A stretch of 64,000 nt of DNA from Sympetrum striolatum (GCA_947579665.1 CANPUZ010000059.1:186001-250000); one strand, 5' to 3'; shown: positions 36,520-50,900, counted from the first letter of the stretch. Program-made: numbers and translations. Notes: generated by a model not told the origin, from the letters alone.

Positions 36520-39500
36520 ACGAAATTACCGGAAAAAGGGACGAAAACGGATAATTTTAGCGAAATTTTTATTTTTTTTCTCAATTTACTCGTTTTTCTT
36601 CATCATTTTATCACGAAATTATCGAAAAAAGGGACGAAAACGGATAATTTTAACGAAATTTCTATTATTTTCCTCTATTTACTCGATTTTTTTCCACATA
36701 TTATGACGAAATTACCGAATAAAGGGACGAAAACGGATATTTTAGCGAAATTTTTATTTTTTTCCTCAATTTACTATTTTTTCTTCATCATTTTATCAGG
36801 AAATTACCGAAAAATGGACGAAAACGGTAAATTTTAGCGAAATTTTTAATTTTTTCCTCTATTTACTCGATTATTTTCCTCATTTAATGACGTAATTAAC
36901 AAAAAAAATGATGAAAACAGATAATTTTAGCGAAATATCTATTATTTCCTCTATTTACTCTTTTTTTTCCTCATTTTATGACGAAATTACCGAAAAAAGG
37001 AACGAAAACGGATAATTTTAGCGAAATTTCTATTTTTTCCTCTATTTACCCGTTTTTTTTCCTCATTTTCTGACTAAATTACCGAAAAAAGGGCCGAAAA
37101 CGGATAATTTTTGCGAAATTACTATATTTTCATTTATTTACTCCATTTTTTCTCATTTTATGACGAAATTACCGAAAAAAGGGTCGATATCGGATAATTT
37201 TAGCGAAATTTCTATTTTTTCCTCTATTTACTCGTCCTTTTACCACATTTTATGACGAAATTACCGAAAAAATGGCTGAAAACGGATAATTTTCGCGAAA
37301 TTTCTATTTTTTCCTCTATTTACTCCTTTTTTTTCCTCATTATATGACGAAATTACAGAAAAAAGGGCCGAAAACGGACAATTTTAGCGAAATTTTTATT
37401 ATTTTTTTCCACTATTTACTCGTTTTTTTTTCCTCATTTTATGACGAAATTACCGAAAAAATGGCTGAAAACGGATAATTTTCGCGAAATTTCTATTTTT
37501 TCCTCTATTTACTCGTTTTTTCCTCATTTTATGACGAAATTACCGAAAAAAGGGACGAAAACGGAAAATTTTAGCGAAATTTCTATTTTTTTCCTCAAAT
37601 TTACTCGTTTTTTCCTCATTTTATGACGGAATTACCGAAAAAAGGGACGAAAATGGATAATTTTAGCGAAATTTCTATTTTTTCCACTATTTACTAGTTG
37701 TCTTTCCTCATTTTATATCGAAATTACCGAAAAAAGGGTCGAAAGCGGATAATTTTATCGAAATTTGTATTTTTTTCCTCTATTTACTCGTTTTTTTCCT
37801 CATTTCATGACGAAATTACCGAAAATAGGGTTGAAAATGGATAATTTTAGCGAAATTTCAATTTTTTTCCTCCATTTGCTCGTTTTTTTTCTTCAATTTA
37901 TGACGAAATTACCGTAAAAAGGGACGAAAACGGAGAATTTTAGCGAAATTTTTATTTTTTTCCTCAATTTACTAATTTTTCTTCATCATTTTATCACGAA
38001 ATTACCGAAAAAAGGGACGAAAACGGATAATTTTAACGAAATTTCTATTTTTTTCCTGTATTTACTCGATTTTTTCCACATTTTATGACGAAATTACCAA
38101 ATAAAGGGACGAAAAAACGGATAATTTTTAAGAAATTTTTATATTTTTCCTCAATTTACTATTTTTTCTTCATCATTTTATCACGAAATTACCGAAAAAA
38201 GGGACGAAAACGGATAATTTTAGCGAAATTTTTTTTTTTTTCCTCAATTTACTAGTTTTTCTTCATCATTTTATCACGAAATTACCGAAAAAAGGGACGA
38301 AAACGGATACTTCTAGCGAAATTTCTATTTTTTCCTCAACTCGTTTTTTTTCCTCATTTTATGTCGAAATTACTGAAAAAACGGACGAAAACGGATAACT
38401 TTAACGAAATTTTATTTTTTTCCTCTATTTACTCGTTTTTTTCCTCATTTCATGACGAAATTACGAAAAAAGGGACGAAAACGGATAATTTTAGCGAAAT
38501 TTCTATTTTTTTCCTCTATATGCTCGATTTTTTCTTCATTTTATGACGAAATTACCGGAAAAAGGGACGAAAACGGATAATTTTAGCGAAATTTTTATTT
38601 TTTTTCTCAATTCACTCGTTTTTCTTCATCATTTTATCACGAAATTATCGAAAAAAGGGACGAAAACGGATAATTTTAACGAAATTTCTATTATTTTCCT
38701 CTATTTACTCGATTTTTTTCCACATTTTATGACGAAATTACCGAATAAAGGGACGAAAACGGATATTTTAGCGAAATTTTTATTTTTTTCCTCAATTTAC
38801 TATTTTTTCTTCATCATTTTATCAGGAAATTACCGAAAAAATGGACGAAAACGGTAAATTTTAGCGAAATTTTTAATTTTTTCCTCTATTTACTCGATTA
38901 TTTTCCTCATTTTATGACGTAATTACCAAAAAAAATGATGAAAACAGATAATTTTTGCGAAATTTCTATATTTTCCTTTATTTACTCCATTTTTTCTCAT
39001 TTTAATGACGAAATTACCGAAAAAAGGGTCGATATCGGATAATTTTAGCGAAATTTCTATTTTTTCCTCTATTTACTCGTACTTTTACCACATTTTATGA
39101 CGAAATTACCGAAAAAATGGCTGAAAACGGATAATTTTCGCGAAATTTCTATTTTTTCCTCTAATTACTCCTTTTTTTCCTTATTATATGACGAAATTAC
39201 AGAAAAAAGGGCAGAAAACGGATAATTTTAGCGAAATTTTTATTTTTTTTTTCCACTATTTACCCGTTTATTTTCCTCATTTTATGACGATTTTACCAAA
39301 AAAAGGGACGAAAACGGATAATTTTAGCGAAATTTTAATTTTTTTCTTCAATTTACTCGTTTTCTTCATCATTTTATCACGAAATTACCGAAAAAAGGGA
39401 CGAAAACGGAAAATTTTAGCGAAATTTGTATTTTTTTCCTCAAATTTACTCGTTTTTTCCTCATTTTATGACGGAATTACCAAAAAAAGGGACGAAAACG

Positions 39501-39746
39501 GATAATTTTAGCGAAATTTCTATTTTTTCCACTATTTACTCGTTGTCTTTCCTCATTTTATATCGAAATTACCGAAAAAAGGGTCGAAAAGGGATAATTT
39601 TATCGAAATTAGTATTTTTTTCCTCTATTTACTCGTTTTTTTCCTCATTTCATGACGAAATTACCGAAAAAAGTTTTGAAAATGGATAATTTTAGCGAAA
39701 TTTCAATTTTTTTCCTCCATTTGCTCGTTTTTTTTCTTCAATTTAT
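36520..39746 (+). repeat. 3227-bp higher-order unit, copy 1
   Basis: It starts at the monomer reading ACGAAATTACCGGAAAAAGG and ends where that same monomer restarts at 39747. Internal landmarks recur 3227-3228 bp later (37441 to 40668, 38361 to 41588, 38543 to 41770, 39188 to 42416). Only a few substitutions separate the copies, for example GGATAACTTT near 38398 against GGATAATTTT in copy 2. The unit is about 35 monomers. Confidence 0.9.
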
Positions 39747-42700
39747 GACGAAATTACCGGAAAAAGGGACGAAAACGGATAATTTTAGCGAAATTTTTAT
39801 TTTTTTTCTCAATTTACTCGTTTTTCTTCATCATTTTATCACGAAATTATCGAAAAAAGGGACGAAAACGGATAATTTTAACGAAATTTCTATTATTTTC
39901 CTCTATTTACTCGATTTTTTTCCACATATTATGACGAAATTACCGAATAAAGGGACGAAAACGGATATTTTAGCGAAATTTTTATTTTTTTCCTCAATTT
40001 ACTATTTTTTCTTCATCATTTTATCAGGAAATTACCGAAAAATGGACGAAAACGGTAAATTTTAGCGAAATTTTTAATTTTTTCCTCTATTTACTCGATT
40101 ATTTTCCTCATTTAATGACGTAATTAACAAAAAAAATGATGAAAACAGATAATTTTAGCGAAATATCTATTATTTCCTCTATTTACTCTTTTTTTTCCTC
40201 ATTTTATGACGAAATTACCGAAAAAAGGAACGAAAACGGATAATTTTAGCGAAATTTCTATTTTTTCCTCTATTTACCCGTTTTTTTCCTCATTTTCTGA
40301 CTAAATTACCGAAAAAAGGGCCGAAAACGGATAATTTTTGCGAAATTACTATATTTTCATTTATTTACTCCATTTTTTCTCATTTTATGACGAAATTACC
40401 GAAAAAAGGGTCGATATCGGATAATTTTAGCGAAATTTCTATTTTTTCCTCTATTTACTCGTCCTTTTACCACATTTTATGACGAAATTACCGAAAAAAT
40501 GGCTGAAAACGGATAATTTTCGCGAAATTTCTATTTTTTCCTCTATTTACTCCTTTTTTTTCCTCATTATATGACGAAATTACAGAAAAAAGGGCCGAAA
40601 ACGGACAATTTTAGCGAAATTTTTATTATTTTTTTCCACTATTTACTCGTTTTTTTTTCCTCATTTTATGACGAAATTACCGAAAAAATGGCTGAAAACG
40701 GATAATTTTCGCGAAATTTCTATTTTTTCCTCTATTTACTCGTTTTTTCCTCATTTTATGACGAAATTACCGAAAAAAGGGACGAAAACGGAAAATTTTA
40801 GCGAAATTTCTATTTTTTTCCTCAAATTTACTCGTTTTTTCCTCATTTTATGACGGAATTACCGAAAAAAGGGACGAAAATGGATAATTTTAGCGAAATT
40901 TCTATTTTTTCCACTATTTACTAGTTGTCTTTCCTCATTTTATATCGAAATTACCGAAAAAAGGGTCGAAAGCGGATAATTTTATCGAAATTTGTATTTT
41001 TTTCCTCTATTTACTCGTTTTTTTCCTCATTTCATGACGAAATTACCGAAAATAGGGTTGAAAATGGATAATTTTAGCGAAATTTCAATTTTTTTCCTCC
41101 ATTTGCTCGTTTTTTTTCTTCAATTTATGACGAAATTACCGTAAAAAGGGACGAAAACGGAGAATTTTAGCGAAATTTTTATTTTTTTCCTCAATTTACT
41201 AATTTTTCTTCATCATTTTATCACGAAATTACCGAAAAAAGGGACGAAAACGGATAATTTTAACGAAATTTCTATTTTTTTCCTGTATTTACTCGATTTT
41301 TTCCACATTTTATGACGAAATTACCAAATAAAGGGACGAAAAAACGGATAATTTTTAAGAAATTTTTATATTTTTCCTCAATTTACTATTTTTTCTTCAT
41401 CATTTTATCACGAAATTACCGAAAAAAGGGACGAAAACGGATAATTTTAGCGAAATTTTTTTTTTTTTCCTCAATTTACTAGTTTTTCTTCATCATTTTA
41501 TCACGAAATTACCGAAAAAAGGGACGAAAACGGATACTTCTAGCGAAATTTCTATTTTTTCCTCAACTCGTTTTTTTTCCTCATTTTATGTCGAAATTAC
41601 TGAAAAAACGGACGAAAACGGATAATTTTAACGAAATTTTATTTTTTTCCTCTATTTACTCGTTTTTTTCCTCATTTCATGACGAAATTACGAAAAAAGG
41701 GACGAAAACGGATAATTTTAGCGAAATTTCTATTTTTTTCCTCTATATGCTCGATTTTTTCTTCATTTTATGACGAAATTACCGGAAAAAGGGACGAAAA
41801 CGGATAATTTTAGCGAAATTTTTATTTTTTTTCTCAATTTACTCGTTTTTCTTCATCATTTTATCACGAAATTATCGAAAAAAGGGACGAAAACGGATAA
41901 TTTTAACGAAATTTCTATTATTTTCCTCTATTTACTCGATTTTTTTCCACATTTTATGACGAAATTACCGAATAAAGGGACGAAAACGGATATTTTAGCG
42001 AAATTTTTATTTTTTTCCTCAATTTACTATTTTTTCTTCATCATTTTATCAGGAAATTACCGAAAAAATGGACGAAAACGGTAAATTTTAGCGAAATTTT
42101 TAATTTTTTCCTCTATTTACTCGATTATTTTCCTCATTTTATGACGTAATTACCAAAAAAAATGATGAAAACAGATAATTTTTGCGAAATTTCTATATTT
42201 TCCTTTATTTACTCCATTTTTTCTCATTTTAATGACGAAATTACCGAAAAAAGGGTCGATATCGGATAATTTTAGCGAAATTTCTATTTTTTCCTCTATT
42301 TACTCGTACTTTTACCACATTTTATGACGAAATTACCGAAAAAATGGCTGAAAACGGATAATTTTCGCGAAATTTCTATTTTTTCCTCTAATTACTCCTT
42401 TTTTTTCCTTATTATATGACGAAATTACAGAAAAAAGGGCAGAAAACGGATAATTTTAGCGAAATTTTTATTTTTTTTTTCCACTATTTACCCGTTTATT
42501 TTCCTCATTTTATGACGATTTTACCAAAAAAAGGGACGAAAACGGATAATTTTAGCGAAATTTTAATTTTTTTCTTCAATTTACTCGTTTTCTTCATCAT
42601 TTTATCACGAAATTACCGAAAAAAGGGACGAAAACGGAAAATTTTAGCGAAATTTGTATTTTTTTCCTCAAATTTACTCGTTTTTTCCTCATTTTATGAC

Positions 42701-42974
42701 GGAATTACCAAAAAAAGGGACGAAAACGGATAATTTTAGCGAAATTTCTATTTTTTCCACTATTTACTCGTTGTCTTTCCTCATTTTATATCGAAATTAC
42801 CGAAAAAAGGGTCGAAAAGGGATAATTTTATCGAAATTAGTATTTTTTTCCTCTATTTACTCGTTTTTTTCCTCATTTCATGACGAAATTACCGAAAAAA
42901 GTTTTGAAAATGGATAATTTTAGCGAAATTTCAATTTTTTTCCTCCATTTGCTCGTTTTTTTTCTTCAATTTAT
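39747..42974 (+). repeat. 3228-bp higher-order unit, copy 2
   Basis: This is the direct tandem copy of 36520-39746. The left junction is a hybrid: the preceding monomers (about 39652-39746, with GAAAAAAGTTTTGAAAATGG) elsewhere lead into ACCGTAAAAAGGG, but here lead into ACCGGAAAAAGGG. At 42975 the sequence continues with the expected ACCGTAAAAAGGG. This is the signature of an unequal exchange in register with the monomer. Confidence 0.9.
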
Positions 42975-44353
42975 GACGAAATTACCGTAAAAAGGGACGA
43001 AAACGGAGAATTTTAACGAAATTTTTATTTTTTTCCTCAATTTACTCGTTTTTCTTCATCATTTTATCACGAAATTACCGAAAAAAGGGACGAAAACGGA
43101 TAATTTTAACGAAATTTCTATTTTTTTCCTGTATTTACTCGATTTTTTCCACATTTTATGACGAAATTACCAAATAAAGGGACGAAAAAACGGATAATTT
43201 TTGCGAAATTTTTATATTTTTCCTCAATTTACTATTTTTTCTTCATCATTTTATCAGGAAATTACCGAAAAAAGGGACGATAACGGATACTTTTAGCGAA
43301 ATTTCTATTTTTTCCTCAACTCGTTTTTTTTCCTCATTTAAGACGAAATTACCAAATAAAGGGACGAAAACGGATATTTTAGCGAAATTTTTATTTTTTT
43401 CCTCAATTTACTCGTTTTTCTTCTTCATTTTATCACGAAATTACCGAAGACAGGGACGAAAACGGATAATTTTAGCGATATTTTTAATTTTTTCCTCTAT
43501 TTACTCGATTTTTTTCTTCATTTTATGACGAAATTACCGAAAAAAGGGACGAAAACGGATAATTTTATCGAAATTACTATTTTTTTCCTCTATTTCCTCG
43601 TTTTTTTTCTTCATTTTATCACGAAATTACCGAAAAAAGGGACCAAAACGGATAATTTTAGCTAAATTTCTATTTTTACCTCTATTTACTCGTTTTTTTT
43701 CCTCATTTTATGTCGAAATTACCGAAAAAAGGGACGAAAACGGATAATTTTAGCGAAATATTTATTTTTTTCCTCAATTTACTCGTTTTTCTTCATCATT
43801 TTATCACGAAATTACCGAAAAAAGGGACGATAACGGATAATTTTAGCGAAATTTCTATTTTTTCCTCAACTCGTTTTTTTTCCTCATTTAAGTCGAAATT
43901 ACCGAATAAAGGGACGAAAACGGATATTTTAGCGAAATTTTTATTTTTTTCCTCAATTTACTCGTTTTTCTTCTTCATTTTATCACGAAATTACCGAAGA
44001 CAGGGATGAAAACGGATAATTTTAGCGAAATTTTTATTTTTTTCCTCAATTTACTCGTTTATTTTCCTCATTTTATAACAAAATTACCGAAAAAAGGGAC
44101 GAAAACGGATAATTTAGGCGAAATTTTTATTTTTCTCCTTAATTTGTTCTTTTTTTTTCATCATTTTATGACGAAATTACCGAAAAAAGGGACGAAAACG
44201 GATAATTTTAGCGAAATTTCTATTTTTTCCTCTATTAACTCGTTTTTTTCCTCATTTTTTATCGAAATTACCGAAAAAAGGGACGAAAACGGATAATTTT
44301 ATCGAAATTTTTATTTTTTTCCTCTATTTAGTCGTTTTTTTTCCTCATTTTAA
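42975..44353 (+). repeat. Satellite segment around the fourth TTAA landmark
   Basis: Matches 33.4-34.3 kb and also 53.85-55.06 kb (offset 10880-10881) and 59.47-60.85 kb (offset 16492-16494). The TTAA landmark at 43888-43891 is uninterrupted. After it comes a GGATATTTTAGCG monomer rather than the GGATAATTTAAGCG monomer that follows landmarks 1, 2, 3 and 5. Landmark copies 4, 6 and 7 therefore form one subtype. Confidence 0.82.
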
Positions 44354-47300
44354 GACGAAATTACCGAAAAAAGGGACGAAAATGGATAATTTTATCGAAA
44401 TTTCAATTTTTTTCCTCTATTTACTCGTTTTTTTTCCTCATTTTATGACGAAATTACCGAAAAAAGGGACGATAACGGATAATTTTAGCGAAATTTGTAT
44501 TTTTGTCCTCTATTTACTCGATTTTTTTCCTCATTTTACGACGAAATAACCGAAAAAAGGGACGAAAATGGATAATTTGAGCGAAATTTTTATTTTTTCC
44601 TCAATTTACTCGTTTTTTTTCCTCATTTTATGACGAGATTACCGAAAAAAGGAACGAAAACGGATAATTTTAGCGAAATTTCTATTTTTTTCTCTATTTA
44701 TTCGATTTTCCTCTATTTACTCGTTTTTTTTCCTCATTTTATGACGAAATTACCGAAAAAAGGGACGAAAACGGATAATTTTTGCGAAATTTCTATATTT
44801 TCCTCAATTTGCTCGTTTTTTTTCCTCATTTTATGACGAAATTACCGATAAAATGGATGAAAACGGATAATATTAGCGAAATTTTAATTTTTTTCCTCTA
44901 TTTACCCGTTTTTTTCCACATTTTATGGCGAAATTACCGAAAAAAGGGACGAAAATGGATAATTTTAGCGAAATTTTTATTTTTTCCTCAATTTACTCGT
45001 TTTTTTTCCTCATTTTATGACGAAATTACCAAAAAAAGGAACGAAAACGGATAATTTTAGCGAAATTTCTATTTTTTTCTCTATTTATTCGATTTTCCTC
45101 TATTTACTCGTTTTTTTTTCCTCATTTTATGACGAAATTACAGATAAAATGGACGAAAAGGGATAATTTTAGCGAAATTTTTATTTTTTTCCTCAATTTA
45201 CTCGTTTTTCTTCATCATTTTATCACGAAATTACCAAAAAAAGGGACGACAACGAATAATTTTAACGAAATTTCTATTTTTTTCCTTTATTTACTCGATT
45301 TTTTTCCACATTTTATGTCGAAATTACCGAATAAAGGGACAAAAACGGATAATTTTAGCGAAATTTTAATTTTTTTCCTCAATTTACTCGATATTTTTCC
45401 TCATTTTATGAAGTGATTACCGAAAAAAGGGATGAAAACGGATAATTTTAGTGAAATTTCAATTTTTTTCTCTATTTAGTCGTTTTTTTTCCTCATTTTA
45501 AGACGAAATTACCGAAAAAAGGGACGAAAATGGATAATTTTAGCGAAATTTCAATTTTTTTCCTCTATTTACTCGTTTTTTTTCCTCATTTTATGACGAA
45601 ATTACCGAAAAAAGGGACGATAACGGATAATTTTAGCGAAATTTGTATTTTTGTCCTCTATTTACTCGATTTTTTTCCTCATTTTACGACGAAATAACCG
45701 AAAAAAGGGACGAAAATGGATAATTTGAGCGAAATTTTTATTTTTTCCTCAATTTACTCGTTTTTTTTCCTCATTTTATGACGAGATTACCGAAAAAAGG
45801 AACGAAAACGGATAATTTTAGCGAAATTTCTATTTTTTTCTCTATTTATTCGATTTTCCTCCATTTGCTCGTTTTTTTTCCTCATTTCATGACGAAATTA
45901 CCGATAAAATGGATGAAAACGGATAATTTTAGCGAAATTTTAATTTTTTTCCTCTATTGACTCGATATTTTTCCTCATTTTATGACGTAAGTACCGAAAA
46001 AAGGGATGAAAACGGATAATTTTTGCGAAATTTCTATTTTTTCCTCTATTTACCCGTTTTTTTCCACATTTTATGGCGAAATTACCGAAAAAAGGGACGA
46101 AAATGGATAATTTTAGCGAAATTTTTATTTTTTCCTCAATTTACTCGTTTTTTTTCCTCATTTTATGACGAAATTACCAAAAAAAGGAACGAAAACGGAT
46201 AATTTTAGCGAAATTTCTATTTTTTTCTCTATTTATTCGATTTTCCTCTATTTACTCGTTTTTTTTCCTCATTTTATAACGAAATTACAGATAAAATGGA
46301 CGAAAAGGGATAATTTTAGCGAAATTTTTATTTTTTTCCTCAATTTACTCGTTTTTCTTCATCATTTTATCACGAAATAACCAAAAAAAGGGACGACAAC
46401 GAATAATTTTAACGAAATTTCTATTTTTTTCCTTTATTTACTCGATTTTTTTTCCACATTTTATGTCGAAATTACCGAATTAAGGGACAAAAACGGATAA
46501 TTTTAGCGAAATTTTAATTTTTTTCCTCTATTTACTCGATATTTTTCCTCATTTTATGAAGTGATTACCGAAAAAAGGGATGAAAACGGATAATTTTAGT
46601 GAAATTTCAATTTTTTTCTCTATTTACTCGTTTTTTTCCTACTTTTATGGCGAAATTACCGAAAAAAGGGACGAAAACGGATAATTATAGCGAAATTTTT
46701 ATTTTATTCCTCAATTTACTCGCTTTTTTTTCCTCAATTTTTGACGAAATTACCGAAAAAAGGGACGAAAACGGATAATTTTAGCGAAACTTCTCTTTTT
46801 TACTCTATTTACTCGTTTTTCTTCCTCATTTTATGACGAAATTACCGAAAAAAGGGACGAAAACGGATAATTTTAGCGAAATTTCTATTATTTCCTCAAT
46901 TTACTCGTTTTCTTCATCATTTTATCACGAAATTACCGAAAAAAGGGACGAAAACGGATAATTTTAGCGATATTTTTAATTTTTTCCTCTATTTACTCGA
47001 TTTTTTTCTTCATTTTATGACGAAATTACCGAAAAAAGGGACGAAAACGGATAATTTTAGCGAAACTTCTCTTTTTTACTCTATTTACTCGTTTTTCTTC
47101 CTCATTTTATCACGAAATTACCGAAAAAAGGGACGAAAACGGATAATTTTATCGAAATTACTATTTTTTTCCTCTAATTGCTCGTTTTTTTTCTTCATTT
47201 TATCACGAAATTACCGAAAAAAGGGACGAAATCGGATAATTTTAGCGAAATTTCTATTTTTTCCTCTATTTACCCGTTTTTTCCTCATTTTATGACGTAA

Positions 47301-47977
47301 GTACCGAAAAAAGGGATGAAAACGGATAATTTTTGCGAAATTTCTATTTTTTCCTCTATTTACCCGTTTTTTTCCACATTTTATGGCGAAATTACCGAAA
47401 AAAGGGACGAAAATGGATAATTTTAGCGAAATTTTTATTTTTTCCTCAATTTACTCGTTTTTTTTCCTCATTTTATGACGAAATTACCAAAAAAAGGAAC
47501 GAAAACGGATAATTTTAGCGAAATTTCTATTTTTTTCTCTATTTATTCGATTTTCCTCTATTTACTCGTTTTTTTTCCTCATTTTATAACGAAATTACAG
47601 ATAAAATGGACGAAAAGGGATAATTTTAGCGAAATTTTTATTTTTTTCCTCAATTTACTCGTTTTTCTTCATCATTTTATCACGAAATAACCAAAAAAAG
47701 GGACGACAACGAATAATTTTAACGAAATTTCTATTTTTTTCCTTTATTTACTCGATTTTTTTTCCACATTTTATGTCGAAATTACTGAATAAAGGGACAA
47801 AAACGGATAATTTTAGCGAAATTTTAATTTTTTTCCTCTATTTACTCGATATTTTTCCTCATTTTATGAAGTGATTACCGAAAAAAGGGATGAAAACGGA
47901 TAATTTTAGTGAAATTTCAATTTTTTTCTCTATTTACTCGTTTTTTTCCTACTTTTATGGCGAAATTACCGAAAAAA
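44354..47977 (+). repeat. Block of left-type satellite embedded in the right arm
   Basis: Monomer variants here match 10.7-15.3 kb rather than their neighbours: ATTACAGATAAAATGG with GACGAAAAGGG, GAAACTTCTCTTTTTTACTC, TTAAGACG and the 111-bp variant. About 11298-12429 corresponds to 46165-47295 with an offset of about 34.87 kb. Two internal tandem duplications are present. In one, 44354 onward recurs from 45502 (offset 1148). In the other, 45984-47293 recurs from 47294 (offset 1310). The block ends at a sharp switch near 47978. Confidence 0.82.
45984..47977 (+). repeat. 1310-bp tandem duplication, second copy truncated
   Basis: Copy 1 (45984-47293) begins at GACGTAAGTACCG, which recurs at 47294. 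The 111-bp variant at 46165 recurs at 47475. The second copy follows the first to about 47.97 kb and then jumps into a GGGACGATAACGGATAC monomer typical of the landmark region (compare 33683 and 43274). A third GACGTAAGTACCG is at about 63791, in the distant duplicate at the right edge. Confidence 0.87.
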
Positions 47978-50900
47978 GGGACGATAACGGATACTTTTAG
48001 CGAAATTTCTATTTTTTCCTCAACTCGTTTTTTTTCCTCATTTAAGACGAAATTACCAAATAAAGGGACGAAAACGGATATTTTAGCGAAATTTTTATTT
48101 TTTTCCTCAATTTACTCGTTTTTCTTCTTCATTTTATCACGAAATTACCGAAGACAGGGACGAAAACGGATAATTTTAGCGATATTTTTAATTTTTTCCT
48201 CTATTTACTCGATTTTTTTCTTCATTTTATGACGAAATTACCGAAAAAAGGGACGAAAACGGATAATTTTATCGAAATTACTATTTTTTTCCTCTATTTC
48301 CTCGTTTTTTTTCTTCATTTTATCACGAAATTACCGAAAAAAGGGACCAAAACGGATAATTTTAGCTAAATTTCTATTTTTACCTCTATTTACTCGTTTT
48401 TTTTCCTCATTTTATGTCGAAATTACCGAAAAAAGGGACGAAAACGGATAATTTTAGCGAAATATTTATTTTTTTCCTCAATTTACTCGTTTTTCTTCAT
48501 CATTTTATCACGAAATTACCGAAAAAAGGGACGATAACGGATAATTTTAGCGAAATTTCTATTTTTTCCTCAACTCGTTTTTTTTCCTCATTTAAGTCGA
48601 AATTACCGAATAAAGGGACGAAAACGGATAATTTAAGCGAAATTTTTATTTTTCTCCTTAATTTGTTCTTTTTTTTTCATCATTTTATGACGAAATTACC
48701 GAAAAAAGGGACGAAAACGGATAATTTTAGCGAAATTTCTATTTTTTCCTCTATTAACTCGTTTTTCTCCTCATTTTATATCGAAATTACCGAAAAAAGG
48801 GACGAAAACGGATAATTTTATCGAAATTTTTATTTTTTTCCTCTATTTAGTCGTTTTTTTTCCTCATTTTAAGACGAAATTACCGTAAAAAGGGACGAAA
48901 ATGGATAATTTTAGCGAAATTTCAATTTTTTTCCTCAATTTACTCGTTTTTTTTCCTCATTTTATGACGAGATTACCGAAAAAAGGAACGAAAACGGATA
49001 ATTTTAGCGAAATTTCTATTTTTTTCTCTATTTATTCGATTTTCCTCTATTTACTCGTTTTTTTTCCTCATTTTATGACGAAATTACCGAAAAAAGGGAC
49101 GAAAACGGATAATTTTTGCGAAATTTCTATATTTTCCTCAATTTGCTCGTTTTTTTTCCTCATTTTATGACGAAATTACCAAAAAAAATGATGAAAACAG
49201 ATAATTTTAGCGAAATATCTATTTTTCCTCTATTTACTCTTTTTTTTCCTCATTTTATGACGAAATTACCGAAAAAAGGAACGAAAACGGATAATTTTAG
49301 CGAAATTTCTATTTTTCCTCTATTTACCCGTTTTTTTCCTCATTTTCTGACTAAATTACCGAAAAAAGGGCCGAAAACGGATAATTTTTGCGAAATTTCT
49401 ATATTTTCCTTTATTTACTCCATTTTTTCTCATTTTATGACGAAATTACCGATAAAAGGGTCGATATCGGATAATTTTAGCGAAATTTTTATTTTTTCCT
49501 CTATTTACTCGTCCTTTTACCACATTTTATGACGAAATTACCGAAAAATTGGCTGAAAACGGATAATTTTCGCGAAATTTCTATTTTTTCCTCTATTTAC
49601 TCCTTTTTTTCCCTCATTTTATGACGATTTTACCAAAAAAAGGGACGAAAACGGATAATTTTACCGAAATTTCTATTTTTTCCTCTATTTACTCGTTTTT
49701 TCCTCATTTTATGACGAAATTACCGAAAAAAGGGACGAAAACGGATAATTTTAGCGAAATTTCTATTTTTTCCTCAATTTGCTCGTTTTTTTTCCTCATT
49801 TTATGAAGAAATTACCGAAAAAAGGGACGAAAAAGGATAATTTTAGCGAAATTTTAATTTTTTTCTTCAATTTACTCGTTTTCTTCATCATTTTATCACG
49901 AAATTACCGAAAAAAGGGACGCAAACGGAAAATTTTAGCGAAATTTCTATTTTTTTCCTCAAATTTACTCGTTTTTTCCTCATTTTATGACGGAATTACC
50001 GAAAAAAGGGACGAAAACGGATAATTTTAGCGAAATTTCTATTTTTTCCACTATTTACTCGTTGTCTTTCCTCATTTTATATCGAAATTACCGAAAAAAG
50101 GGTCGAAAGCGAATAATTTTATCGAAATTTGTATTTTTTTCCTCTATTTACTCGTATTTTTCCTCATTTCATGACGAAATTACCGAAACAATGGACGAAA
50201 ACGGATAATTTTAGCGAAATTTTTATTTTTTTCCTAAATTTACTAATTTTTCTTCATCATTTTATCACGAAATTACCGAAAAAAGGGACGAAAACGGATA
50301 ATTTTAACGAAATTTCTATTTTTTTCTTCTATTTACTCATTTTTTTCCTCATTTCATGACGAAATTACCGAAACAATGGACGAAAACGGATAATTTTAGC
50401 GAAATTTTTATTTTTTTCCTCAATTTACTAGTTTTCCTTCATCATTTTATCACGAAATTACCGAAAAAAGGAACGAAAACGGATAATTTTAGCGAAATTT
50501 TTATTTTTTTCCTCAATTTACTCGTTTTTCTTCATCATTTTATCACGAAATTACCGAAAAAAGGGACGATAACGGATAATTCTAGCGAAATTTCAATTTT
50601 TTACTCAACTCGTTTTTTTTCTCATTTTATGTCGAAATTACCGAAAAAACGGACGAAAACGGATAATTTTAACGAAATTTTATTTTTTTCCTCCATTTAC
50701 TCGTTTTTTTCCTCATTTCATGACGAAATTACAAAAAAAGGGACGAAAACGGATAATTTTAGCGAATTTTCTATTTTTTTACTCTATATGCTCGATTTTT
50801 TCTTCATTTTATTACGAAATTACCGGAAAAAGGGACGAAAACGGATAATTTTAGCGAAATTTTTATTTTTTTTCTCAATTTACTCGTTTTTCTTCATCAT

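Larger units (their letters stand above)
25740..36575 (+). repeat. 5.62-kb-period tandem pair overlapping the 7.25-kb unit
   Basis: Copy A starts at 25740 and copy B at 31913. The offset is 6173 bp before the transposon (26474 to 32647, 26891 to 33064) and 5618-5620 bp after it (28988 to 34606, 29203 to 34821, 30442 to 36062). The true period is therefore about 5620 bp. Correspondence ends near 30957/36576, where CCACTATTTACTCG is replaced by CTCAATTTACTCG. The unit overlaps copy 2 of the 7.25-kb duplication, so exchange events used different registers at different times. Confidence 0.85.
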
